From: Roseococcus microcysteis
Lineage (GTDB): Bacteria; Pseudomonadota; Alphaproteobacteria; Acetobacterales; Acetobacteraceae
Reading direction: 5' to 3'
Assembly (NCBI RefSeq): GCF_014764365.1
Contig: NZ_CP061718.1
Location: forward strand, 1,240,001 to 1,304,000
DNA: 64,000 nt
Below, in pieces: positions 39,926-48,624 of the stretch; positions within the stretch are counted from its first letter, which is position 1; each line of letters opens with the position of its first letter. Position numbers and translations under genes: made by a program. The notes beneath the pieces are model-generated. The model ran no database searches and had not been told where the DNA came from. It worked only from the letters and a program-made list of their open reading frames with translations.

Positions 39926-41511
39926 CAGCGGGGCCGGACGTCCTGGGCGCGCGTCAGCTCATCGGCGCGGGCCTCGTGCTGCAGCGTGTTCCGCATGGCC
40001 CAGATGTTGGTCTGGATGTGCAGCGGGATGATGCCGACATCCTCGAGCGCGATGCGCTGCGCTTCCTGCAGGATGGCCTCGCGGCGGGCGTCGTCCAGCT
40101 CGACCAGCGCGGCCTCCAGGCGGCTGTCCACCTCGGGGTTGCTGTAGCGGCCGCGGTTGGAGGCGCCCCAGCCGCGGTCGCGGTTGGCGGTGGCCAGGAT
40201 GTTGCGGACGGGGTGCGAACCCTCGGGGTTGGAGCCCCAGCCGATCAGGAAGGCCGAGAATTCCTGGCGCCCGGCGCGGCCCACGAAGGTGGTCCAGGGC
40301 TGCGCCTCGACCGTGGTGCGCACGCCGATGCGCGTCCACATCTGGCCCACCGCCTGCACGATGCGCCCATCATTGGGGTAGCGGTTGTTGGGGCCGTGCA
40401 GGGTGATGCGGAAGCCCTCGGGGAAGCCCGCCTCGGCCAGCAGGGCACGGGCGCGCGCGGCGTCCGGCGCCGGCGGCGCGAAGTTCGGGATGTGCGAGAA
40501 GACGCCCGGCGGCAGGAACTGCGCGGACGGCGTGGCCGAGCCTTCCATCACGCGGTTCGCGATGGCCGGGCGGTCAATGGCGATGGAGAGCGCCTGGCGC
40601 ACCCGCAGGTCGCGCAGCGGGTTGCGCGCGATGGGCTGGCCGTTGTTGTCGGTGATGAAGGGCGAAGCATCCTCGCGCATGTGATCCAGGCCGAGGAAGA
40701 TCAGCCGCAGCCCCACCTTCTCGCTGACCGCGAGGCGGCGGTCGCCGCGCACGCGCGCGAGGTCGGGCGTGGGCACCTGGTCGATGAAGTCCACATCGCC
40801 CGAGAGCAGCGCCGCCGTGCGCGCGCCGCCATTGGTGATCATGCGGTAGTTCACCGTGGCCCAGGCGGGGCGGGTGCCGAAATAGCTGTCATTGCGGGCG
40901 AATTCGATGCGGTCGCCCATGGTGTGGCTGACGACGCGGAAGGGCCCGGTGCCGATCGCGGCCTGGCCGCTGTTGAACTGCTCCGTGGTCGCGTTCTCGT
41001 GCGTCTCGCGGTCCAGGATGAAGATGTTCGTCAGATCCTGCGGCAGCAGGGGCGAGGGGTTCTGCGTGGTGATGCGCAGCGTGTGGCTGTCCACCACCTC
41101 CACATTCGTGATCGGCCGGACGAAGGCCGCGAAGGAGGAGGGGCTGTTCGGCACGTTGGGCACGCGCTGGAAGGTGAAGGCCACGTCTTCCGCGGTGAAG
41201 GGGTTGCCGTTGTGGAAGGTGACGCCGCGGCGCAGGCGGAATTCCCACACATTGGGCTCGACCGCGCGCCAGCTTTCCGCGAGGCCGGGCTGCATCCGCG
41301 CATCGCCATCGGTGTTGATCAGCCGGTCGAAGATCATGCCGGCGGCGGCGTTGTTGGGGGAGAGCTGGTGGTAATGCGGGTCGAGCGAGGTGACCGGGGC
41401 CCCCACCGCCATGTTCAGGTTCTGCGCCTGCGCCCCATGGGCCGCCAACGCCATCGCGGCGCCCATGACGGCGCCGGCGGCCAGCTTGCGGCCGCGCGTG
41501 TTGATTGCCAT
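39925..41511 (-). CDS. oppA: Periplasmic peptide-binding protein of the opp/dpp ABC importer
   Basis: A 528-residue SBP_bac_5 family protein. A signal peptide (MAINTRGRKLAAGAVMGAAM...AHGAQAQ) precedes the mature start NLNMAVGAPVTSLDPHYH. The family signature LAESWRAVEPNVWEFRLRRG and the FHNGNPFTAEDVAFTFQR motif are both present. These proteins bind di- or oligopeptides, or in some cases opines or glutathione; which ligand is not clear. The ATG at 41511 was chosen for its signal peptide rather than an upstream in-frame codon. First gene of the minus-strand operon; its promoter must lie in the 137-bp gap shared with mrcA. Confidence 0.93.
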   Translation of the reverse strand: MAINTRGRKLAAGAVMGAAMALAAHGAQAQNLNMAVGAPVTSLDPHYHQLSPNNAAAGMIFDRLINTDGDARMQPGLAESWRAVEPNVWEFRLRRGVTFHNGNPFTAEDVAFTFQRVPNVPNSPSSFAAFVRPITNVEVVDSHTLRITTQNPSPLLPQDLTNIFILDRETHENATTEQFNSGQAAIGTGPFRVVSHTMGDRIEFARNDSYFGTRPAWATVNYRMITNGGARTAALLSGDVDFIDQVPTPDLARVRGDRRLAVSEKVGLRLIFLGLDHMREDASPFITDNNGQPIARNPLRDLRVRQALSIAIDRPAIANRVMEGSATPSAQFLPPGVFSHIPNFAPPAPDAARARALLAEAGFPEGFRITLHGPNNRYPNDGRIVQAVGQMWTRIGVRTTVEAQPWTTFVGRAGRQEFSAFLIGWGSNPEGSHPVRNILATANRDRGWGASNRGRYSNPEVDSRLEAALVELDDARREAILQEAQRIALEDVGIIPLHIQTNIWAMRNTLQHEARADELTRAQDVRPR

Positions 41512-41611
41512 TTGCTCTTCCCCACTCAGGTCCAAGCCCGAGGGCTTAGCAGCATCCGCGCGGGGCTGGCCAGACTCGTTTCGCCATATTTCGGCCTCAT
41601 AGCCGCCCGCC

Positions 41612-41649
41612 GCTGCAACCAAAGGCCTCCCATGCTATATAGGGTGTCA
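41612..41649 (+). promoter_or_regulatory. Possible promoter of mrcA close to its start codon
   Basis: TATATA at 41636-41641 ends only seven bases before the mrcA ATG (41649). If used as a -10 element, transcription would begin at or next to the start codon, giving a leaderless or near-leaderless mRNA. The -35 region (around 41612-41618, CTGCAA) is poor. No Shine-Dalgarno sequence precedes the ATG, which is consistent with this. The same gap must also hold the oppA promoter on the other strand. Confidence 0.3.
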
Positions 41650-44242
41650 TGACCGATAACGTTACGCCCCCGCCCCGGCTCACGGTGGAGTCCCGCCCGG
41701 CCGCCGGCCGCGCGCGCACGCCCAAGGCGGCGGCCAAGGCCGCGCCCAAGGCCAGGCCGCGCCGCCGCTTCCAACTCTTCGGCGGGGTGCTGCGGACGCT
41801 GTTCATCGTGGCCGTGGCCGGCACACTGGCGGGCGGTGTGGCGGCCTATGGCGTGTATCGCCAGGTCGAGGCGGACCTGCCCGACTACCGCTGGCTGGCC
41901 GACTACTCCCCCCCGCAGATGAGCCGCATCTACGCCTCCGACAGCCGCCTGATGGCGGAGCTGGCGGCGGAGCGGCGGGTCTTCGTGCCCATCGAGGCGA
42001 TTCCCCGGCAGCTCCAGCAGGCCTTCATCTCGGCCGAGGACCAGAATTTCGAGACGCATTTCGGCGTGGACCCCACGGCGGTGGCGCGCGCGGTGGTCAC
42101 CAATGTGGAGAACTACCTGGGCGGGCGGCGCATGCTGGGCGCCTCCACCATCACGCAGCAGGTCGCAAAGAACATGCTGGTGGGGGCGGACCGCACCCTG
42201 CTGCGCAAGGTGCGCGAGGCGCTGCTGGCCATCCGGCTGGAGAACGCGCTGCCCAAGTCGCGCATCCTGGAGATCTACCTCAACGAGATCTTCCTGGGCG
42301 CCCAGGCCTATGGCGTGGCCGCCGCCGCCCAGGCCTATTTCGACAAGGCGCTGGACGATCTGACGCTGAGCGAGATGGCCTTCCTGGCCGCCCTGCCCAA
42401 GGCGCCCAACAACTACAACCCGCTGCGCTTCCCCGAGCAGGCGCGCATCCGCCGCGATTGGGTGCTGGGCCGCATGCTGGCCGATGGCGCCATCACGCAG
42501 GAGCAGCACGACGCCGCCCGCGCCGAGCCCATCCAGGTCCGCCCCACCCGCCGGCCGGAGGTGGTGCCCGTGGGCCAGCACTTCACCGAGGAGGTGCGGC
42601 GCGAGCTGCTGAGCCGCTTCGGCGCCGACCGCACCCAGGGCGGCGGCCTCGTCGTCCGCACCAGCCTCGATCCCGAATTGCAGGCCGCGACGGAAACCGC
42701 GCTGCGCACCCATCTGCTGGATTACGACCGCAGGCGCGGCGGCTGGCGCGGGCCGGTGACCAACATCGCCCATGGCCCGACCGAATGGCTGCCCGCGCTG
42801 GAGGCGACCCCCCGCCCCCCGGCATGGACCGCGCCTGGCGCCACGCCGTGGTGCTGGAGGTGGCCGAGCGCGAGGCGCGCCTCGGCTGGTTCGAACGCGC
42901 CCAGCCCCGCGCCCCGGCCGAGCCCCGCACGGGCCGGCTGTTCCTCGACGAACTCTCCTGGGCGCGGCCGGTCATCGCGGGCACGGGCGGGCAGCCGCCG
43001 CGCCTCGGCCCCGCGCCGCGCCGCATGTCGGACGTGCTGAACCCCGGCGATGTGGTGATGGTGGAGCTGGAGGAGGCGCGCCCCGCCCAGGGCCGCACCC
43101 CTGCCCGGCCCGAGCGCCTCGGCCTGCGCCAGGCACCGGAGGTGGAGGGCGCCGTCGTGGCGCTCGACCCCAACACCGGCCGCGTGCTGGCCATGGCGGG
43201 CGGCTGGTCCTTCGAGCGTTCCTGGTTCAACCGCGCCACCCAGGCGATGCGCCAGCCCGGCTCCTCCTTCAAGCCCTTCGTCTTCCTGCCGGCGCTGGAG
43301 GCGGGCATCCCGCCCAACCAGCGCTACCTCGACGCCGAGATCGAGGTGCCTACCGGTGCCGGCGTGTGGCGGCCCGGCAACGCCGATGGCCGCGTGATGG
43401 GCTACATGTCCATGCGCCGCGCGCTGGAGCTCAGCCGCAACCTCGCCACCGTGCGCGTGGCGCAGGAGGTGGGGATCGACCGCGTGGCCGAGGTGGCGAA
43501 CCGCTTCGGCGTGATCGAGAACATGCCGCACTTCCTGGCCATGAGCCTGGGCGCCGGCGAGACCACCGTGCTGCGCCAGGCCGCCGCTTACGCCAGCTTC
43601 GTCAATGGCGGCCGGCGCGTGGAGCCGAGCTTCATCGACAGCGTGCAGGATGCGCGCGGCCGCGTGCTCTGGCGCACCCAGGCGCGCGAATGCGTGGGCT
43701 GCGAGGCCGGGCCCGAGGCCGGCCCGCCGCAGCTTTCCGACAACCGCCGCGCCATCGTGGACCCCATCGCGGCCTATCAGATCACCTCCATCCTGCAGGG
43801 TGCCGTGCAGCGCGGCACGGGCGGGCGGGCGGCGACGGGGCTGAACCGGCCCATCGCCGGCAAGACCGGCACCACCAATGATTTCCAGGACGCGTGGTTC
43901 GTGGGCTACACGCCCGACATCGTGATCGCGGTCTGGGTCGGCTATGACGAGCCGCGCACGCTGCGCCGCGCGGGTGAGCCGGGCAATGATGTGGGCGGCG
44001 GGCGCCTCGCCGCCCCCATCTTCCGCGATGTGCTGGCCGCGGCCCTGGGCGACAGCCCGCCCGTGCCCTTCCGCGCGCCGCCGGGTGTCGCGCTGGTGCG
44101 GCTGCAGCACGACACGGGCCAGACCATCCTGGAGGCCTTCCGCCCCGGCACCGAGAACGCGGCGCGCGACCCGACCGAGGTCTCGGGCATCGGCGCGGGT
44201 GCGGCGGAGCGCGTGGACAGCGGGCTGGGCGGGCTGTATTGA
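41649..44242 (+). CDS. mrcA: Penicillin-binding protein 1A, bifunctional (frame interrupted by a 1-nt shift)
   Basis: A class A PBP of about 864 residues that both polymerises and cross-links peptidoglycan. Membrane anchor at ~44-68. Glycosyltransferase (GT51) motifs are AEDQNFETHFGVD, GASTITQQVAKNML, LENALPKSRILEIYLNEIFLG. Transpeptidase motifs lie in the second part: SSFKPF, SRNLATVRV (SxN) and KTGTTND. Around 42808-42820 two adjacent six-C runs occur, and the frame shifts by one base exactly there; adding one C gives ATPPPPGMDRAWRHAVVLEV and restores a continuous protein. I regard the break as a sequence error. It precedes prfB by 6 bp. Confidence 0.9.
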
Positions 44243-44248
44243 ACCGCC

Positions 44249-45380
44249 ATGCGCGCTGATGCCACACAATTGCACGAGCAGATCACGGCCTCCGTGTCCC
44301 TGCTGAGGAGGCATCTTTGACTGGGATGCCGCAACCGCCCGCCTCGCCGAGCTGAACGCCCGGGCCGAGGACCCCGACCTCTGGAACAAGCCCGACGCCG
44401 CGCAGGCCGTGATGCGCGAGCGTGGGCGCCTCGCTGAACAGGTGGAAGGCGTCCAGCGCCTCGAACAATCCGTCAGCGACGCGATGGAGCTGATCGAGAT
44501 GGCCGAGGCGGAGAATGACACCGCCACCGCCGACGCGCTGGTCGAGGACCTCAAGGGCTTCGCCGCCGAGGCGAAGCGCCGCGAGATCGAGAGCCTGCTC
44601 TCGGGCGAGGCCGACCAGAACGACTGCTATGTCGAGGTGAATGCCGGCGCCGGCGGCACCGAGGCGCAGGACTGGGCCGAGATGCTCATGCGCATGTACA
44701 TGCGCTGGGCCGAGGCGCGCGGCTACAAGGTGACCATCACCGAGCAGTCCGAGGGCGAGCAGGCCGGCATCAAGTCGGTCACGCTGCAGGTCACGGGCCC
44801 CAACGCCTATGGCTGGATGAAGACCGAGACGGGGGTGCATCGCCTGGTGCGCATCTCGCCCTTCGACGCGGCGGCGCGACGCCAGACCAGCTTCGCGAGC
44901 GTCTATGTCTACCCGGTGGTGGACGACAAGATCGAGATCGAGATCAACCCCGCCGACATCAAGACCGACACCTTCCGCGCCTCCGGCGCGGGCGGGCAGC
45001 ATGTGAACAAGACGGACAGCGGCGTGCGCTTCACCCATATCCCGACCGGGATCGTGGCGGCCTCGACGCAGGACCGCAGCCAGCACAAGAACCGCGTCAT
45101 CGCCATGAACATGCTGAAGGCGCGGCTCTACGAGCTGGAGCTGAAGAAGCGCGAGGCCATCAGCGACGCGGCCGAGGCCAGCAAGACCGACATCGGCTGG
45201 GGCCACCAGATCCGCAGCTATGTGCTGCAGCCCTATCAGATGGTGAAGGACCTGCGCACCGGCGTGGAGAAGGGCAACCCCGACGCCGTGCTGGATGGCG
45301 AGCTGGACGAGTTCATGGCCGCCGCGCTCGCGCAGCGCGTGGGGGCCACGCGCAGCGAGGCGAGCGCCAATTCACAATGA
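44249..45380 (+). CDS. prfB: Peptide chain release factor 2 (programmed +1 frameshift)
   Basis: RF2 ends translation at UGA and UAA. The reading frame starts at ATG 44249, runs 23 codons to CTT followed by an in-frame TGA (44318-44320), and continues in the +1 frame from GAC (44319), giving about 376 residues. The rest is unmistakable: the RISPF segment contains the SPF stop-recognition tripeptide and [19 protein letters not shown] holds the GGQ catalytic loop. The in-frame stop is the known autoregulatory site of prfB genes rather than a defect. Gene order mrcA-prfB is frequent in alphaproteobacteria. Its stop overlaps the phosphatase gene (ATGA). Confidence 0.97.
44306..44321 (+). promoter_or_regulatory. 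RF2 programmed frameshift site
   Basis: An internal Shine-Dalgarno-like AGGAGG (44306-44311) lies three bases upstream of the slippery CTT-TGA-C (44315-44321). This is the arrangement known from E. coli prfB: when RF2 is scarce, the ribosome pauses at UGA and shifts +1 on CUU. Here the spacing between AGGAGG and CTT is exactly three nucleotides, as in the classic site. Confidence 0.96.
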
Positions 45381-46084
45381 AATGGCTGCGCGCACCCGCC
45401 CGCCTGGCTGACGGGCTGCGCGTCTATGCCATCGGCGACGTGCATGGCTGCGTGGAGAAGCTGCGCGCCCTGCACGCCGCCATCCGCGACGACCTGAAGG
45501 CCCATCCGACGCGCGGCGCCACGGTGATCCACCTGGGCGACTACATTGACCGCGGGCCGGACAGCGCGGGCGTGATCGAGGCGGCGATGGGCTTCGACGC
45601 CTGCCCCGTGGTGAACCTGATGGGCAACCATGAGGCGACGCTGCTCGCGGCCCTCGACGGCGACGCGCCCGCCGCGACCGACTGGATCTATTATGGCGGG
45701 CGGGAAGCGCTGACCTCCTGGGGAATGCCGCCCCACGCCCCGCGCGAGACATGGGCCACGGGCATTCCCGCCGCGCACATCGCCTTCCTGCGCGGCCTGG
45801 CGCTGCGGCACCGCATCGGGCCCTATTTCTTCGTCCATGCCGGCATCCGGCCCGGCGTGGCGCTGGAGGAGCAGGCGGCGGACGACCTGCTCCGCATCCG
45901 CGGCGCCTTCCTCAACAGCGAGGCCGAGCACGGCGCGATCATCGTGCATGGCCACACCCCCGTGCGCGAGCGCGAGGCCGACCTGCGCGAGAACCGCATC
46001 AACCTCGACACCGGCGCGGTCTTCGGCGGCCCCCTCACCTGCGGGGTGTTCGAGGAGGACCGGGTGGGGCTGCTCACCGCCTGA
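45377..46084 (+). CDS. Metallophosphoesterase, PP2A/PrpA-like serine/threonine protein phosphatase
   Basis: A 235-residue calcineurin-like phosphoesterase. The metal-site motifs are complete and ordered: GDVHG (~20-24), [10 protein letters not shown] (~54-63), GNHE (~85-88), a C-terminal VHAGIRPG and HGHTPV. They match the bacterial PrpA/PrpB and lambda-phosphatase group, which dephosphorylates phosphoproteins or dinucleoside polyphosphates. The length is typical. Cytoplasmic, with no membrane segment. It overlaps the prfB stop (ATGA), so is translated with it. A repeat block follows ten bases after its stop. Confidence 0.9.
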   Translation: MKWLRAPARLADGLRVYAIGDVHGCVEKLRALHAAIRDDLKAHPTRGATVIHLGDYIDRGPDSAGVIEAAMGFDACPVVNLMGNHEATLLAALDGDAPAATDWIYYGGREALTSWGMPPHAPRETWATGIPAAHIAFLRGLALRHRIGPYFFVHAGIRPGVALEEQAADDLLRIRGAFLNSEAEHGAIIVHGHTPVREREADLRENRINLDTGAVFGGPLTCGVFEEDRVGLLTA

Positions 46085-46093
46085 GTTTTCGCG

Positions 46094-46238
46094 CGGCCGA
46101 TTCACCGCCTCGGCTGCGCCTCGCCGGATCGGACGCGGGTCCAGCGGCCGATTCACCGCCTCGGCTGCGCCTCGCCGGATCGGACGCGGGTCCAGCGGCC
46201 GATTCACCGCCTCGGCTGCGCCTCGCCGGATCGGACGC
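46094..46238. repeat. 51-bp tandem repeat, three copies, between convergent genes
   Basis: Two identical 51-bp units (46094-46144 and 46145-46195) and a third of 43 bp (46196-46238) start with CGGCCGATTCACC. The third is cut exactly at the stop codon of the acyl-CoA synthetase gene on the minus strand. Each unit holds an imperfect palindrome: CCGAT near the start pairs with ATCGG near the end, and CGGC with GCCG inside. This resembles dispersed palindromic intergenic elements and might act as a bidirectional terminator between the two convergent genes. No spacers vary, so it is not a CRISPR. Confidence 0.9.
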
Positions 46239-47851
46239 TAGATGCCCTGCCGCAGCACATGCTTCTGGATCTTGCCCGTGCTGGTCTTGGGCAGTTCCTG
46301 GAACACCACGCGCTTGGGCACCTTGAAGCCGGGCAGGATGGTGCGGCAATGGGCCATGAGGTCGGCCTCGCTCGCCTCCAGGCCGGGCTTGAGTTCCACG
46401 AAGGCGCAGGGGACCTCGCCCCATTTCTCGTCAGGCTGGGCCACCACAGCCGCGACCGCCACGGCGGGGTGTTTGTAGAGCGCGTCCTCCACCTCGATGC
46501 TGCTGATGTTCTCGCCGCCCGAGATGATGATGTCCTTCGACCGGTCGCGCAGCTGGATGTAGCCGTCCGGGTACTTCACCGCGAGATCGCCCGAGTGGAA
46601 CCAGCCGCCGGCGAAGGCCTTGGCGGTGGCGTCAGGCTCCTTCAGATAGCCCTTCATCACGACATTGCCGCGGAACATCACCTCGCCCATCGTCGCGCCA
46701 TCGGCGGGCACGGGGGTCATGGTGGCGGGGTCCATCACCTCCAGCCCCTCCAGCGGCACATAGCGCACGCCCTGGCGGGCCATGAGCTTCGCCTGGTCGG
46801 GCGGGGGCAGCGCATCCCATTCGGCGTGCCATTCATTGGTGACGGCGGGGCCATAGACTTCGGTCAGCCCATAGACGTGCAGCACGCCGAAGCCGGCCTG
46901 CTTCATGGCCGCCAGCACCGCCTCGGGCGGGGGGGCGCCGGCGACGACGAAGGTGACGGGGCCGGGCAGGTGCTTGCGTTCCTTCTCGGGCGTCTGGAGC
47001 AGGGTGCTCATCACGATGGGCGCGCCGCACATATGCGTGACGCCCTCGCCCGCGATCAGTGACCACATCATGGGCCCGCGCACGGCGCGCAGGCAGACAT
47101 GGGTGCCGGCCATGGCGGTGATGGTCCAGGGGAAGCACCAGCCATTGCAGTGGAACATGGGCAGCGTCCAGAGATAGACCGGGTGCCGCGCCATCCCCGC
47201 CGCCAGCACATTGCCCACCGCCAGAAGATGCGCGCCGCGGTGGTGATAGACCACGCCCTTGGGCTTGCCCGTCGTGCCACTGGTGTAGTTCAGCGCGATG
47301 GCGTCCCATTCGTCGCGCGGCAGGGGCCAGGCGAAGTGCGGATCGCCCTGGCGGAGAAAGGCCTCGTAATCAAGCGCGCCGAGGGTTTCGTGGCTGGGCG
47401 CCTCGCGGTCATCCACCTCGATGAGGGTGGGCTTCGCATCGCATTGCGCCAGCGCGGCCCGCACCACCGGCACCCATTCGCGGTCCAGGATGAGGGCGCG
47501 CGCCTCGCCATGGTCCAGGATGTAGGCGATGGTGGCGGCGTCGAGGCGCGTGTTGATGGTGTTCAGCACGCAGCCCGCCATGGCCACGCCGAAATGCGCC
47601 TCGACCATCTCGGGGATGTTCGGCAGCAGCACCGCCACCGTGTCGCCGCGCCCGAGGCCGAGCTTCGTCAGCGCATGGGCCAGGCGCACGCAGCGTTCGC
47701 GCAGCTCGCGATAGGTCCGGCGCGTGCCGCCATAGGCAACGGCCACATGCTCGGGGAAGGTCGCGGCCGTGCGCTCCAGGAAGAGCAGCGGCGTCAGCGG
47801 CTGGTGGTTGGCGTCCTGGCGCGGAAGGGCGTCGTAGTCGGCGGCGGCCAT
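46238..47851 (-). CDS. Acyl-CoA synthetase (AMP-binding), medium/long-chain fatty acid type
   Basis: A 537-residue adenylate-forming ligase that activates a carboxylic acid to its CoA thioester. The ATP motif ALNYTSGTTGKPKGVVYHH is near residue 175, HVYGLTEVYGPA is the A5 motif, FHSGDLAVKYPDGYIQLRDR is A7, and KTSTGKIQKHVLR holds the catalytic Lys of A10. The sequence is closest to the acyl-CoA synthetases related to DmdB / 3-methylmercaptopropionyl-CoA ligases and FadD-like enzymes. Chosen start ATG 47851 gives a MAAADYDALPRQDANHQPL opening. It is two bases from the upstream ech stop and is followed by the 51-bp repeats. Confidence 0.88.
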   Translation of the reverse strand: MAAADYDALPRQDANHQPLTPLLFLERTAATFPEHVAVAYGGTRRTYRELRERCVRLAHALTKLGLGRGDTVAVLLPNIPEMVEAHFGVAMAGCVLNTINTRLDAATIAYILDHGEARALILDREWVPVVRAALAQCDAKPTLIEVDDREAPSHETLGALDYEAFLRQGDPHFAWPLPRDEWDAIALNYTSGTTGKPKGVVYHHRGAHLLAVGNVLAAGMARHPVYLWTLPMFHCNGWCFPWTITAMAGTHVCLRAVRGPMMWSLIAGEGVTHMCGAPIVMSTLLQTPEKERKHLPGPVTFVVAGAPPPEAVLAAMKQAGFGVLHVYGLTEVYGPAVTNEWHAEWDALPPPDQAKLMARQGVRYVPLEGLEVMDPATMTPVPADGATMGEVMFRGNVVMKGYLKEPDATAKAFAGGWFHSGDLAVKYPDGYIQLRDRSKDIIISGGENISSIEVEDALYKHPAVAVAAVVAQPDEKWGEVPCAFVELKPGLEASEADLMAHCRTILPGFKVPKRVVFQELPKTSTGKIQKHVLRQGI

Positions 47852-47853
47852 GC

Positions 47854-48624
47854 TCAGCGATCCTGCCATGTGGGTTTGCGCTTTTCGAGGAAGGCGCCGA
47901 TGCCCTCGGCGGCGTCGGCGGCCAGCATGTTCTCGACCATCACCTGCGAGGCGGTGGCGTAGGCCTCCTCCAGCGCGCGGCCTTCCTGGGCGAGGAAGCC
48001 GCGCTTGCCCATGCGGATGGTGCGTGCGGAGCGCGCGGCCACCTGCGCGGCGAGGTCGAGCGCGGCACCCCGCGCATCCTCGGCCACGCGGTTGATGAGG
48101 CCGAGCGCCCGCGCCTCCTCCGCCCCCACCATGCGGCCGGTCATCAGCATCTCCATCGCCGCCTTGCGCGGCACGGCGCGCGACAGCGCCACGGCGGGCG
48201 TCGAGCAGAAGAGGCCGATATCCACGCCCGGCGTGCAGAAGCGCGCGGCGGGCGTGGCGACGGCCATGTCGCAGCTCGCGACCAGCTGGCAGCCAGCGGC
48301 GGTGGCGATGCCCTCCACGGCGGCGATGACGGGAACGGGGTGATGCACCACCTGGCGCATGACCTGGGAACAGAGCGCCATGGTGCGGGCGAAGAATTCC
48401 TGCCCGCCATCGGCGGCACCGCGCGCGGCGGTCAGCTCGCGCAGATCATGGCCGGCGCAGAAGGCGGGGCCATTGGCAGCCAGCACCACGCAGCGCGCGC
48501 CCTCGGCCTCGCGCAGCGCGGCCTCCAGGGCTTCGAGCATGGCGAGGGAGAGGGCGTTGCGCGCGGCCGGGCGGTCCAGCACCAGCAGCGCCACGCCGTC
48601 ATTGCGGCGTTCGGTGGTGATCAT
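47854..48624 (-). CDS. Enoyl-CoA hydratase/isomerase family protein
   Basis: A 256-residue crotonase-fold protein. The oxyanion hole region is AFCAGHDLREL near residues 55-65, and a second conserved segment is AVEGIATAAGCQLVASCDMAVAT (near 104-126). The C-terminal helices include a KRGFLAQEGRALEEAYATAS stretch. The oxyanion loop does not by itself identify hydratase versus isomerase, so the exact reaction is unknown. Translation is coupled to the prpE stop (ATGA) upstream and leads into the acyl-CoA synthetase gene, forming a three-gene acyl-CoA operon. Confidence 0.87.
   Translation of the reverse strand: MITTERRNDGVALLVLDRPAARNALSLAMLEALEAALREAEGARCVVLAANGPAFCAGHDLRELTAARGAADGGQEFFARTMALCSQVMRQVVHHPVPVIAAVEGIATAAGCQLVASCDMAVATPAARFCTPGVDIGLFCSTPAVALSRAVPRKAAMEMLMTGRMVGAEEARALGLINRVAEDARGAALDLAAQVAARSARTIRMGKRGFLAQEGRALEEAYATASQVMVENMLAADAAEGIGAFLEKRKPTWQDR

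Noticed and set aside
44249-44320. prfB looks truncated by an in-frame TGA
   Set aside because: The stop is part of the conserved programmed frameshift (AGGAGG-N3-CTT-TGA-C), so the gene is intact.
46094-46238. The 51-bp repeats as a CRISPR array
   Set aside because: Units abut with no unique spacers and no cas genes are nearby.
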